From positions 3,679,001 to 3,743,000 of the forward strand of contig NZ_CP085081.1 in the NCBI RefSeq assembly GCF_023243115.1: 64,000 nucleotides of DNA, in the 5' to 3' direction. The position numbers and the translations under genes are program-made. The notes below the pieces were generated by a model. It was not told the DNA's origin. It did no database searches and worked only from the letters and a program-made list of their open reading frames with translations. This DNA comes from Sediminicoccus sp. KRV36 (GTDB lineage Bacteria > Pseudomonadota > Alphaproteobacteria > Acetobacterales > Acetobacteraceae). Below are positions 35,943 through 44,581 of the stretch, in pieces. Numbering within the stretch: position 1 is the first letter of the stretch; each line of letters begins with the position of its first letter.

Positions 35943-37427
35943 ATGGCGTCAGCGCCCCAGCACCCGCCGCGTTTCGGCGTGGTGGATCTCGGCTCCAATT
36001 CGGTTCGGCTCGTGGTCTATCAGGGCCTGCTCCGCAATCCGCATGTGATCTTCAACGAAAAGGCCGTGCTCGGCCTGGGCCGAGGGCTGCACGCCACCGG
36101 CCTGCTGAACGAGGAAGCGGCCGCCCAGACGCTGACCGTGCTGGGCCGCTACCACGCGTTGGCGCGCGGCATGGGGGCTGATCCGGTGGAGGTGCTGGCG
36201 ACGGCCGCCGTGCGCGATGCCAGCAATGGGGCCGCCTTCATGGCGGGCCTGGCCGTTGTCATGCCCGGGGCGCGCATCACCGTGCTCTCGGGCGATGAGG
36301 AGGCGCGGTTTTCCGCCGAGGGGCTGCTGCTGGGCGTGCCCATGGCCGATGGGGTGCTGGGCGATCTGGGTGGCGGTTCGCTGGAATTGGTGCGGCTGGT
36401 GCAGGGCCGCATCATGGACACGGTCTCCCTGCCCATCGGCACCATCCGCCTCGCCGAACGCGCCGAGGGCGATGTGGCGCGCGCGCGCAGCATCGCGGAA
36501 GCCGAATTCAAGCGCGTGCCCTGGCTGGGGGCGACGGCGGTGCGGGACCTGTTCCTGGTGGGCGGCACCTTCCGCGCCCTGGCGCGCATCCATATCGCGC
36601 AGACCGGCTATCCGCTCTCGATCGTGCATCACTACGCCATCCGGCGCGAGGAAGCGCGGGACCTGGCGGGTGTGGTGATGAACGCGCCGCGCAAATCGCT
36701 GGAGCGCATGCCCGCCGCACCCACCAAGCGCGTGGGGGATCTGCCCTTTGCCGCCGTGGTAATGCGCCGCCTGCTGCGCGCCTCGGGCGCAGCGCGCGTG
36801 GTCTTTTCGGCCAATGGGCTGCGGGAGGGCTGGTATGGCCGGCGGCTGCATGCGGCGGAGCGCCTGCGCGACCCGCTGCTGGCCGCCGCGCAGGAGATCG
36901 GCCTGCGCTTTGGCCGTGATGCGGGCCTGCCGCCCGCCCTGATCCGCTGGACCGAACCGCTGGTCGAGGATGGCGATGCCGAGCCCGCGCTGCGCACCGC
37001 CGCCTGCTGGATCAGCGACAGCGGCGCCGAGGACCACCCCGAATATCGCGCCGAACAGGCGTTTTTCCGGCTGCTGCGCCTGCATGGCGTGGGGCTGGAC
37101 CACCATGCCCGTGCCTTCCTCGCCCTGGTGGCCGCCCTGCGTTACGAGGCCGACCCCACCGCCGCCTACCTGGCGCCGGCGCGGCTGCTGCTTTCGGCGG
37201 CATCCGTCCGGCGGGCGGAAATCCTGGGGGCGGCGCTGCGACTCGCCTTCACGCTTTCGGGCGGCGTGCCGGGCCTGCTGGACGCCACCCTGCTGGAGCG
37301 CCGCGGCCGGCGGCTCACGCTGAGGCTGCACCAGGGTGCCGGCGTCTTTGCCGGGGAGAGCGTGTTGCGGCGGCTGGAATCCCTCTCGGTGACGCTGGGG
37401 CTTGATCCGGCGCTGGAAGTGGATTGA
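35943..37427 (+). CDS. ppx: Exopolyphosphatase / guanosine pentaphosphate phosphohydrolase
   Basis: A 494-residue Ppx/GppA-family hydrolase. The ASKHA fold shows GVVDLGSNSVRLVVYQG near residue 15, GDLGGGSLELV (phosphate loop 2) and the HHYAIRREEARDL segment. The C-terminal half is a helical HD-like domain. It removes terminal phosphates from polyphosphate and may also act on pppGpp. ATG 35943 is chosen; a GTG directly before it would add one residue. It is paired with ppk and is followed by a stem-loop. Confidence 0.92.
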   Translation: MASAPQHPPRFGVVDLGSNSVRLVVYQGLLRNPHVIFNEKAVLGLGRGLHATGLLNEEAAAQTLTVLGRYHALARGMGADPVEVLATAAVRDASNGAAFMAGLAVVMPGARITVLSGDEEARFSAEGLLLGVPMADGVLGDLGGGSLELVRLVQGRIMDTVSLPIGTIRLAERAEGDVARARSIAEAEFKRVPWLGATAVRDLFLVGGTFRALARIHIAQTGYPLSIVHHYAIRREEARDLAGVVMNAPRKSLERMPAAPTKRVGDLPFAAVVMRRLLRASGAARVVFSANGLREGWYGRRLHAAERLRDPLLAAAQEIGLRFGRDAGLPPALIRWTEPLVEDGDAEPALRTAACWISDSGAEDHPEYRAEQAFFRLLRLHGVGLDHHARAFLALVAALRYEADPTAAYLAPARLLLSAASVRRAEILGAALRLAFTLSGGVPGLLDATLLERRGRRLTLRLHQGAGVFAGESVLRRLESLSVTLGLDPALEVD

Positions 37428-37431
37428 GCGT

Positions 37432-37458
37432 TTTCGCGGCAACTTGCGAAATTTCTTT
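37432..37458 (+). terminator. Possible terminator of the ppk-ppx operon
   Basis: TTTCGC and GCGAAA form a six-base stem with an eight-base loop, followed by TTTCTTT. It starts five bases past the ppx stop. Confidence 0.5.
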
Positions 37459-37564
37459 GCTGCCGCCATGCAGCTCAGTGCCTGGCGCGCATATTTAGGG
37501 CAATTTCGTCCGTCAGGCCCGGCCAAAATCTGATTTCCTCCGGTTTGTCATTCGGAGGAATGGG

Positions 37565-38242
37565 ATGTTGCGTCGGATCGAGGCCTTGCCTGGCGATTTC
37601 GCCTTCGACCCTGCGCGCTGCGCCCTCATCATCATCGACATGCAGCGGGATTTTCTGGAGCCGGGCGGCTTCGGCGCGGCTTTGGGCAATGACGTCACCC
37701 AGTTGCATCGCGCCATCGGGCCTTGCGCCGCACTCCTGGCCGCCGCCCGCGCGGCTGGCCTGCTGGTCATCCACACGCGTGAGGGCCATCGGCCCGATCT
37801 GAGCGATTGCCCGCCCGCCAAGCTCACCCGCAGCCCGCCCGGGATGCGCATCGGCGATGCGGGGCCGATGGGCCGCATCCTGATCCGCGGCGAGGCGGGC
37901 CACGACATCATTCCCGAACTGGCCCCCGCCCTGGGCGAGGTGGTGCTGGACAAGCCCGGCAAGGGCGCCTTCTGGGCAACGGATCTGGAAAACATCCTGC
38001 GCAACCGCGGCATCGAAGCCCTGCTGGTGGCCGGCGTCACCACCGAGGTCTGCGTCAGCACCACCGTGCGCGAGGCGAATGACCGCGGCTTTCGCTGCGC
38101 CGTCATCAGCGATGCCTGCGCCTCCTATTTTCCCGAGTTTCACGCGGCAGCACTCGCCATGATCCACGCCCAGGGCGGGATCTTCGGCTGGGTCGCGCCC
38201 GCCGCCGCCGCCATCACCGCCTTGCAGGAGACCACGCCATGA
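37565..38242 (+). CDS. Isochorismatase-family cysteine hydrolase
   Basis: A 225-residue amidohydrolase-like protein of the isochorismatase fold. Asp25 in [10 protein letters not shown], a lysine in DKPGKGAFW (Lys130 or 133) and Cys163 in GVTTEVCVS make up the triad. [19 protein letters not shown] recalls biuret- or ureidoacrylate-type hydrolases, but RutB-specific segments are missing. GGAGGAATGG precedes the ATG. It is coupled by a four-base overlap to an NCS2-type permease, which suggests an imported nucleobase-like or urea-like substrate (inference). Confidence 0.85.
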   Translation: MLRRIEALPGDFAFDPARCALIIIDMQRDFLEPGGFGAALGNDVTQLHRAIGPCAALLAAARAAGLLVIHTREGHRPDLSDCPPAKLTRSPPGMRIGDAGPMGRILIRGEAGHDIIPELAPALGEVVLDKPGKGAFWATDLENILRNRGIEALLVAGVTTEVCVSTTVREANDRGFRCAVISDACASYFPEFHAAALAMIHAQGGIFGWVAPAAAAITALQETTP

Positions 38243-39861
38243 GCATGACGCGCACGCAGCTTTGGACGCCGGGGGACTGGAACGCCCTGTTCGGATTCGG
38301 CACCAATATCCTGGTGAATCTGCTGGTGCTGACGGGGCTGCTGCGCTTCGTCGTCGGCATGCCGGATGCGATCGTCTTTGGCCGCATCCTGCCCGCTGCG
38401 GGCCTCATGATGTTCCTCTCCACCGGCTACTACGCCTGGCTCGGCTGGAAGCTCATGCAGGAAACGGGGCGCAGCGATGTCTGCGCCCTGCCCTCCGGCA
38501 TTTCCGTGCCGCATATGTTCGTCGTCTGCCTGGTCATCATGCTGCCCATCGCGCAGATGACGGGTGACCCGATCAAGGGCTGGGAAGCGGGCCTCACCTG
38601 GGTTTTCGTGCAAAGCTTCGTGCTGATCTTCGGCGCCTATGCGGCACCCTGGATCCGCCGCATCACGCCGCGCGCGGCACTTCTGGGCACGCTGGCCGGC
38701 GTGTCGGTCACCTTCATCGCGATGCGGCCGGCGCTGGAGATGTTCATGACGCCCATCCTGGGGCTGATCTGCTTCGCCGTGATCCTGGTCGCCTGGTTCG
38801 GCGGGTTTCGCTATCCGCGCAATATCCCGGCGGGGCTGGTCGCCATTGCCTTCGGGCTCATCATCGCCTGGGGGAGTGCGGCCATCGGGCTCGGTGTCGG
38901 TGGCGTGGGGCTGACGGCACTCGGCGCCTCCTTCAGCCAGCTCGGCTTCCATATCCCGCTGCCTGCCTTCGACCATGTGTTCAGCGGCTTCCAGTTCATC
39001 GGCATCATCCTGGTCACGGCCATCCCCTTCGGCATCTACGATCTGGTGGAAGCGCTGGACAATGTGGAAAGTGCCGAGGCCGCGGGCGACCACTACCCCA
39101 CGACGCGCGTGCTGACGGCCGATGGCGTGGTCAGCCTGATCGGCTGCTGCATGGGCAACCCCTTCATCAACGCCGTTTATATCGGCCACCCCGGCTGGAA
39201 ATCCATGGGCGGGCGCATCGGCTATTCGGCGGCGACGGGTGTGGCCGTGCTGATCTTCACCTGGCTCGGCATCGCCTCCGTGCTGCTGGCGCTGGTGCCG
39301 GTCGTCGCGATCGCGCCCATCCTGCTCTACATCGGCATGCTGATCGGCGCACAGGCCTTCCAGGAGACGCCGAAGGGCCATGCCCCCGCCGTGGTGCTGG
39401 CGCTGACGCCGCATCTGGCCGCCTGGGCCAAGACGCTGATCGACGGCGCGCTGGGGGCGGCCGGCACCAATGCGGCCGCCGTCGGCATGGACAAGCTGAT
39501 CGGCATGGGCGTGCTCTATCCGGGCCTGGCCGTGATGGGCGAGGGCGCGATCCTGGGCGGTCTGATCCTGGGCGCCATCGCCGTCTTCATCATCGAGCGC
39601 GACTATGTGAAGGCCTCGGCCTTCGCGGCGGCGGGGGCGGTGATGACCTTCTTCGGCCTGATGCACGGGCCGGCGGTGGGCTTCGCCGTCACACCCGGGC
39701 TTGCCTTCGCCTATCTGATGGTGGCCACTTTCCTGATGGCCTGCGCGCGGCAGGAGGGGACGGCACCGGCCTGGGTGAATGCGGGGCTGGCCCGTGCCAC
39801 GGCGCGGGTGAAGACCTTGCGCGCTAAGGCCGGAACACCGCCAGCAGCACCGTCAGCGTGA
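38239..39861 (+). CDS. NCS2-like purine/pyrimidine permease family protein
   Basis: A 540-residue membrane protein with about 12-14 helices. [34 protein letters not shown] and [26 protein letters not shown] fit the NCS2/UraA-xanthine permease fold, in which the acidic residues after TAIP contact substrate. It carries no signal peptide. It is co-transcribed with the isochorismatase-family hydrolase. The 3' end overlaps the convergent AEC gene by 38 bases. Confidence 0.82.
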   Translation: MSMTRTQLWTPGDWNALFGFGTNILVNLLVLTGLLRFVVGMPDAIVFGRILPAAGLMMFLSTGYYAWLGWKLMQETGRSDVCALPSGISVPHMFVVCLVIMLPIAQMTGDPIKGWEAGLTWVFVQSFVLIFGAYAAPWIRRITPRAALLGTLAGVSVTFIAMRPALEMFMTPILGLICFAVILVAWFGGFRYPRNIPAGLVAIAFGLIIAWGSAAIGLGVGGVGLTALGASFSQLGFHIPLPAFDHVFSGFQFIGIILVTAIPFGIYDLVEALDNVESAEAAGDHYPTTRVLTADGVVSLIGCCMGNPFINAVYIGHPGWKSMGGRIGYSAATGVAVLIFTWLGIASVLLALVPVVAIAPILLYIGMLIGAQAFQETPKGHAPAVVLALTPHLAAWAKTLIDGALGAAGTNAAAVGMDKLIGMGVLYPGLAVMGEGAILGGLILGAIAVFIIERDYVKASAFAAAGAVMTFFGLMHGPAVGFAVTPGLAFAYLMVATFLMACARQEGTAPAWVNAGLARATARVKTLRAKAGTPPAAPSA

Positions 39862-40756
39862 TCAGCGAGAGGAAGGTGGACACCAGCACCGAGGCACCCG
39901 ACGCCTCGGTGCCGACGGCATAGCGCCGCGCCAGCAGGAAGGCATTGGCGCCGGTGGGCAAGGCTGCCGTCACCGTCGCCACCGCGATTTCGAACTCGGA
40001 GAGGCCCATCAGCGAGGTGATGGCCCAGACCAGCGCCGGCAGCGCCAGCAGCTTCAGCAGGACGGTCAGCCCGGTCTGCTTCCAGGCGGCGCGGGCATCA
40101 AAGCCATGCAGGCTGCCGCCCAGGCAGAACAGCGCCACGGGCGGGGCCGCCGCCCCCAGCAATTCCAGCGTCCGCCGCGCCGCACCCGGCACCGGCCATG
40201 CGAGGCTGCTCCAGAGCATGGCGAGGATCACCGCCATCACCACCGGATTGCGCGCCACCCCGGCCAGCGTGGTGCGCAGCAGCCGCAGGGGCGCGGCGCG
40301 CTGGTTCTGGCCGATTTCCGCCACCACCGTCGCCGCCCCCAGCAACACCATGGAATGCAGGGCGAGGATGGTGAGCAAAATCGACAGCCCTGGCGCGCCG
40401 AAGGCGGCCACGATCAGCGGAATGCCCATCATCACCGTGTTGCCGTAGCTGACATCCAGCGCCAGCATGCCGCCCGCCGCGAGGCCCATCCCGGCCCGCC
40501 TCGCACCCCAGAGCACCACCGCATAGAGCAGGCCCGCGCCGAGGAAGAAGGCCAGCGCCGCCGAACCGCCGCCCTGGTGCCCCGCCGTGCCGCTGGCGAA
40601 TAACAGCGCCGGTGCCGCCAGCGAAAAGGCAAAGCCATTCAGGCCGCGAAAACCCGCCGCATCCACAAAGCCCCGCACCGCCGCCAGATACCCCGCGGCG
40701 ATGATGGCAAAGATCGGCGCCACCACCTCCAGCAGGACGAGAAACGCCTCCTTCAC
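39824..40756 (-). CDS. AEC (auxin efflux carrier) family transporter
   Basis: A 310-residue integral membrane protein with about ten helices, starting MKEAFLVLLEVVAPIFAIIAAGYL. The conserved VSYGNTVMMGIPLIVAAFG in helix 4-5 and ALPTGANAFLLARRY near the C-terminus match the AEC family (PF03547), whose members move small organic anions such as malate. It overlaps the end of the NCS2-like gene by 38 bases on the opposite strand and the stop of the guanylate kinase by four bases, so it may follow gmk in one transcript. Confidence 0.9.
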   Translation of the reverse strand: MKEAFLVLLEVVAPIFAIIAAGYLAAVRGFVDAAGFRGLNGFAFSLAAPALLFASGTAGHQGGGSAALAFFLGAGLLYAVVLWGARRAGMGLAAGGMLALDVSYGNTVMMGIPLIVAAFGAPGLSILLTILALHSMVLLGAATVVAEIGQNQRAAPLRLLRTTLAGVARNPVVMAVILAMLWSSLAWPVPGAARRTLELLGAAAPPVALFCLGGSLHGFDARAAWKQTGLTVLLKLLALPALVWAITSLMGLSEFEIAVATVTAALPTGANAFLLARRYAVGTEASGASVLVSTFLSLITLTVLLAVFRP

Positions 40757-41628
40757 GCGTCGCCAAGCAGGGTTGCGGCGAAGCCTGGCAGCCAGGGCTG
40801 CCGGCTGCGATGGGTGCGCGCCGCGTGCAGGATGGCGCGGACGGCCGCCACCGTCGCCGCGAAATCCTCATTCACCAGCACATGGTCGAACTCATCCCAA
40901 TGGGCGAGCTCGGTGCGGGCGGCGCTCATGCGGCGGGCGATCTCCGCCTCGCTATCCTGGTTGCGGCCGCGCAGGCGGCGCTCCAGCTCCTCGATCGAGG
41001 GCGGCAGCAGGAAGATGCCCACGACATCCTTCGGCATTTTGGCGCGCAACTGGCGGTGGCCTTGCCATTCAATATCGAACAGCACATCGCGCCCGGCACT
41101 GAGTGCTGCTTCCACCGCCGCGCGCGGCGTGCCGTAGGAACGGCCGAGGAAGCTCGCATGCTCCAGCAATTCATCGGCCGCCACCATGGCCGCGAATTGC
41201 TCCGGCGTGCGGAAGAAATAATGCACGCCCTCGGCCTCGCCGGGCCGGGGGGCGCGGGTGGTGGCGCTGATGGAGAGGGAGAGTTCCGGCTCGGTCTTGA
41301 GCAGCTCGCGAGAGACGCTGGTCTTGCCGCCGCCCGGCGCGGAGGCGAGCACCAGGCACACCCCGCGGCGCGTGGGGTCGCCATCCGGCCGATTCACGCT
41401 CCGCTCCGCTCCGCGATCGGACGCGTTGCCGCCCGGCCGATTCACACTCCGCTCCGCTCCGCGATCGGACGCGTTGCCGCCCGGCCGATTCACGCTCCGC
41501 TCCGCTCCGCGATCGGATGCGTTGCCGCCCGGCCGATTCACGCTCCGCTCCGCTCCGCGATCGGATGCGTTGCCGCCCGGCCGATTCACGCTCCGCTCCG
41601 CTCCGCGATCGGACGGGTCACTCGACAT
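40753..41628 (-). CDS. gmk: Guanylate kinase with a repeat-built N-terminal extension
   Basis: A 291-residue protein. The enzyme core starts near residue 88 (RRGVCLVLASAPGGGKTS, the P-loop) and continues with ISATTRAPRPGEAEGVHYFF, SFLGRSYGTPR and DIEWQGHRQL, all normal for GMP kinase. Residues 6-85 are five tandem copies of a 16-residue unit, SDRGAERSVNRPGGNA, encoded by a 48-bp DNA repeat; guanylate kinases are usually about 205 residues with no such extension. No ATG in frame lies after the repeats, so they are probably translated, although a GTG inside the core is possible. The start overlaps the yicC-like stop by 11 bases. Confidence 0.92.
   Translation of the reverse strand: MSSDPSDRGAERSVNRPGGNASDRGAERSVNRPGGNASDRGAERSVNRPGGNASDRGAERSVNRPGGNASDRGAERSVNRPDGDPTRRGVCLVLASAPGGGKTSVSRELLKTEPELSLSISATTRAPRPGEAEGVHYFFRTPEQFAAMVAADELLEHASFLGRSYGTPRAAVEAALSAGRDVLFDIEWQGHRQLRAKMPKDVVGIFLLPPSIEELERRLRGRNQDSEAEIARRMSAARTELAHWDEFDHVLVNEDFAATVAAVRAILHAARTHRSRQPWLPGFAATLLGDA
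41386..41615. repeat. 48-bp tandem repeat, four full copies plus a partial one
   Basis: The unit begins CGGCCGATTCACGCTCCGCT on the plus strand and recurs every 48 bases at 41386, 41434, 41482, 41530 and (38 bases only) 41578. In the sense of gmk each copy encodes 16 residues. The only differences I see among full copies are synonymous: AGC/AGT for serine in one copy, GCG/GCA for alanine. The unit is free of stops in most frames. Confidence 0.97.
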
Positions 41629-42517
41629 TTGCCGCCTGCTCCCGCAGCCGCTCGATGGCGGCCTTCAATTCCAGGCCGATCCGCGTCAGCGCCACGCTGG
41701 CGGATTTGCTGCACAGCGTATTCGCCTCGCGCACGAATTCCTGCACGAGGAAATCGAGCTTGCGGCCAGCGCCCTCGCCCTCCGTCACCAGGGCGCGGGC
41801 GGCAGCGAGATGCGCGCCCAGCCGGTCCAGCTCCTCGCGCACATCGGATTTGGCGGCGAGCAGCGCCACCTCCTGCGCCAGGCGCTCCTCTGGGAAGCGC
41901 GTGCGCCCGGCCTCGCCGAGCAGGGCATTCAGGCTGTCCATCAGCTTCACGCGCTGGGCTTCGGGCTGCGTCGCCGCCTCGGTCGCGGCCGCCGCGCAGA
42001 GGGCGGCGATCTCGTCCAGCAAGGCGGTCAGGATGGTGGCCAGCCGCGCGCCCTCAGCGGCACGCGCATCCCACAGCGCAGAGAGTGCGCGCTGGAAGCT
42101 TGCCAGCAGAACGGCGCGGCGCGCCTCCTCCTCGGCTTCGGTGGGCTCCGCCTGCTCGGCACGGAAGATGCCCGGCAGGCCCAGCAAGGCTTCGGCGCGG
42201 GGCGGTTCGGCGCCGATGCGCGTGGCAAGCGCCTGGGCCAATTCCACCATGCGATCCAGCGCGGCCATGTCGGGGCTGAGGGGTGCGCGGCCCTCCTGCT
42301 TCAAGGTCAGGCCGATCTGCACATTGCCGCGCTTGAAGCGCTTCGCGGCCGCCTCGCGCGCCGGCGCTTCCAGCGCGTCGAGGCCGGGCGGCAGGCGGAA
42401 GCGCAATTCCAGCCCGCGCCCGTTCACCGATTTCATCTCCCAGGCGAAGGCGGTGCCATCCCCCAGGGTGCCGGACTCCCGCGCGAAGCCCGTCATGCTG
42501 CAAAGCCGCTGTGTCAT
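41618..42517 (-). CDS. YicC family endoribonuclease-like protein
   Basis: A 299-residue protein. The start MTQRLCSMTGFARE, MKSVNGRGLELRFRLPPGLD and the C-terminal AKSDVREELDRLGAHL and GRKLDFLVQEFVREANTLCSK are hallmarks of the YicC family (N-terminal domain plus DUF1732), members of which have been shown to cut RNA. It precedes gmk, as YicC genes commonly do in Proteobacteria, with an 11-base overlap. ATG 42517 is chosen because family proteins begin just before SMTGF. Confidence 0.92.
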   Translation of the reverse strand: MTQRLCSMTGFARESGTLGDGTAFAWEMKSVNGRGLELRFRLPPGLDALEAPAREAAAKRFKRGNVQIGLTLKQEGRAPLSPDMAALDRMVELAQALATRIGAEPPRAEALLGLPGIFRAEQAEPTEAEEEARRAVLLASFQRALSALWDARAAEGARLATILTALLDEIAALCAAAATEAATQPEAQRVKLMDSLNALLGEAGRTRFPEERLAQEVALLAAKSDVREELDRLGAHLAAARALVTEGEGAGRKLDFLVQEFVREANTLCSKSASVALTRIGLELKAAIERLREQAANVE

Positions 42518-42833
42518 GGGGCCTTGTCCCGCGCCGGGGGCGGCCTGTCCAGGGCGAAGGGGACTGCCCCTCATCCCTCCTCGGCAGGGGAAAACTGCGC
42601 GGTGCCCGCTATCCGTTCGGAGGTGTCGGAACGTGGGGTTCATGCAAAGGAAGCTGGGGCAGGTGGAGTTGGAGCACCCCGGCTTCTCCGCTGGTCCCCG
42701 GGTGCTGCGCTGGTCATCTCTAGGTGGACCATGAGGCGCGCTGCACCAACTTGCTGATCCCCGCACCCCTGGCGGGGAGCAGACGCAGGAGAGGATTTCC
42801 GGGGCAATGCCCACGCGGCTCCCTGACGCCAGC

Positions 42834-42883
42834 TAGAGCGGCGTCCGTTCAAACGGAAGCGTATGGACGGATAAAGATGCTCG
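42834..42883. repeat. Dispersed element, copy A (related to 60857-60907)
   Basis: TAGAGCGG at the left and CGGATAAAGATGCTCG at the right frame about 48 bases, with a perfect TCCGTT-CA-AACGGA hairpin inside. The ends match the copy before rpoA; the middle differs. GAGC and GCTC at the ends are themselves inverted. Confidence 0.55.
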
Positions 42884-42895
42884 AAAACAGGGGGC

Positions 42896-42937
42896 TAGAG
42901 TTTGTGAAGTGAGCCCTTGCGAACGGAACAAGCTCTA
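42896..42937. repeat. Inverted repeat next to element A
   Basis: TAGAGTTTGT and ACAAGCTCTA pair with one G-T wobble across 22 bases that include a CGAACGG core. It lies 12 bases past copy A and shares the TAGAG end, so the two may be one compound element. Confidence 0.5.
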
Positions 42938-43500
42938 AGCGCGCCCCTTCGGCAATGGCGTTGGGCGGAGGCGCAATCTGCATCGCCAAGTCCCGCTCTG
43001 ATAGACTGGCGCTGCATGCCCCCAGCTGCCGGTCGTGAAGCTCCAGCGGATGGGACGGCTGGGCACCGCACTTGATGGAGCTCCGCCTGTCGGCTTGGCT
43101 GCCTTTCGGGCCCAGAGGGGGCGACTACACATTCGTGGCCCGCCGGTCAGGGCAACGGTGTCCGCTTCCGCAGCGGAAGCACGCAAAGACCGTCCAGCCG
43201 CCCCATTCTTCCGCTGCGCCCGCAAATCAACCAGAAGCGGAGGCTGGGCGAGATCTGCGCGACTGAGCGCCGTATTCGGATATCGTCGCGCCTATGGACT
43301 CGGCCATTGTGGTGCAGAAAGCCCAGCAGATCTTCACCCGATGGCTGTACTGATCAAGCTACGACGTGATAGCTCGCGAGCTTCTCGCCGGCGCCCGCCA
43401 GGCGGGGTTGGGGTTAGATCTCTCGCATGCCGGGTTAGCTCACGCTGCCCGACCCACAATAGAGAAGACATTCTTTGGTGGCTTATGATTTCTCTAGAGC

Positions 43501-44167
43501 CATTATATTAAACATGAATCTGCTGAGTATTTTAAAATCGGCTTCAAATCACAGCACACTCATCTATATATATAAATATTTTATACGTACTTAGAATATA
43601 TCTTCACAATAAAGACCTAAAAAATAAAAAATATATTTAAAAAATTTCTATTATATAATGATTTGTGATACACGCAACACTATTAGAGCCATATAATTTT
43701 TTAGGTTATTTGAATTTTTATTAATTGATTTTATCTACAGCCTATATATCTCAGATATATATACCGAGACACCGCCTGTCTACTTCTCTTTCGTTTCCTT
43801 GTTTCTTAATATTAAATTTCTTATCTTGAAGTTGTTTCATTTTTAGATGTATTTTCAACCGAGCAAGCTTGTCGAAATTCGCGATATTTTCGTTAGCAAT
43901 AGACGTGCCATCCGGTAGATGCCTCTTGGCCAGCCGGGCTTTTGAGCGTACATTTGCACTGGTCTGTTTGGGCACGGAAAGTTTTTGAGCTAATTTTGGG
44001 TCGTTGCAACCGCAAAAATGGATCAATCAGAGATTTAGCAGCCTGAAGTATGCCGTTCGTAGAAAGTATAAGCTTTAGACACACTTTAGTATTTCCAGCG
44101 TAAATACGGAAATTTTTATCCAAACTCCCCTTTTTTGCTAGCGCATTCCCCGGAGCGAGGTTTTATT
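43501..44167. other. Extremely AT-rich region upstream of the glycan island
   Basis: Roughly 43501-44130 is strongly AT-rich (runs such as TATATATATAAATATTTTATA), in sharp contrast to the surrounding GC-rich DNA. A 91-codon minus-strand frame at 43751-44026 (lysine/asparagine-rich) is open but has no family resemblance. I see no certain gene. Such DNA often marks horizontally acquired segments and H-NS-like (e.g. MvaT/Ros type) silencing or promoter regions (inference). Confidence 0.7.
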
Positions 44168-44581
44168 ATGCTTTTTGACGGTCAGTCCGATAAGAAGAGC
44201 ATGGTAGCAAGCCAGGCGATCCTACCGCCTTCCCCTGAGCTGATTTTTGGCTTTCACGATGCGGATGGCTGGATGTCGCGCTATGCGTGCTTCAGATGCA
44301 GGCCTGGATGCACACTCAAAGCCAAGCTACTGCACCCCTGCGAGGATTTTGGTACATCCAATACATTATACATAACGATAAATAATAAGCTTTTTACTAA
44401 AACATTTGTTTTGGCGAACGAGTGGACAGATTTAGAAGTCAGGCTGCCCAGTAATGAACGAAATGAGGCGCTGTTAATTCATCTGCACAGCGAAATATTC
44501 CGCGCTGAAGATCCGCCTGGTGTTCGGCTGTTAGGTTTAGTGGTATCCGATTTGAGGCTTGAGGCAGAAGGCGCAGCATGA
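44168..44581 (+). CDS. Unknown protein, first gene of the glycan island
   Basis: A 137-residue protein starting MLFDGQSDKKSMV. It looks beta-rich (LIFGFHDADGWMSRYACFRC, LYITINNKLFTKTFVL), possibly a small carbohydrate-binding-like sandwich, but I do not recognise the family. GAGCGAGG stands ahead of the ATG. Codon use is poorer in G and C than in flanking regions. The stop overlaps the start of the large glycosyltransferase by four bases, so the two are translated together and are likely linked in function. Confidence 0.7.
   Translation: MLFDGQSDKKSMVASQAILPPSPELIFGFHDADGWMSRYACFRCRPGCTLKAKLLHPCEDFGTSNTLYITINNKLFTKTFVLANEWTDLEVRLPSNERNEALLIHLHSEIFRAEDPPGVRLLGLVVSDLRLEAEGAA

Larger units (their letters stand above)
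42518..43500. other. Gene-free stretch upstream of yicC with palindromic elements
   Basis: About 980 bases hold no recognisable coding region. Open frames exist on both strands but encode low-complexity Arg/Ala/Pro/Ser runs without binding sites. Between 42834 and 42937 there are two palindromic elements (listed separately). The rest, for example around 43035-43260, is moderately GC-rich and could be decayed coding DNA; I cannot match it to any family. Confidence 0.6.

Noticed and set aside
38140..39666. 508-codon minus-strand frame opposite the NCS2-like permease
   Set aside because: Asp/Glu/Arg/His-rich mirror of a membrane protein; no signal or domain.
41386..41615. CRISPR array
   Set aside because: The repeats are contiguous with no unique spacers, in frame with gmk, and no cas genes exist nearby.
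42935..43511. Overlapping open frames (minus 42935-43225, plus 43035-43511) as genes or a transposase remnant
   Set aside because: No ribosome binding site, no recognised domain, arginine-rich composition on both strands.
43751..44026. 91-residue minus-strand protein in the AT-rich block
   Set aside because: Lys/Asn-rich sequence may only mirror AT richness; no binding site or motif. Left as a possibility, not a feature.
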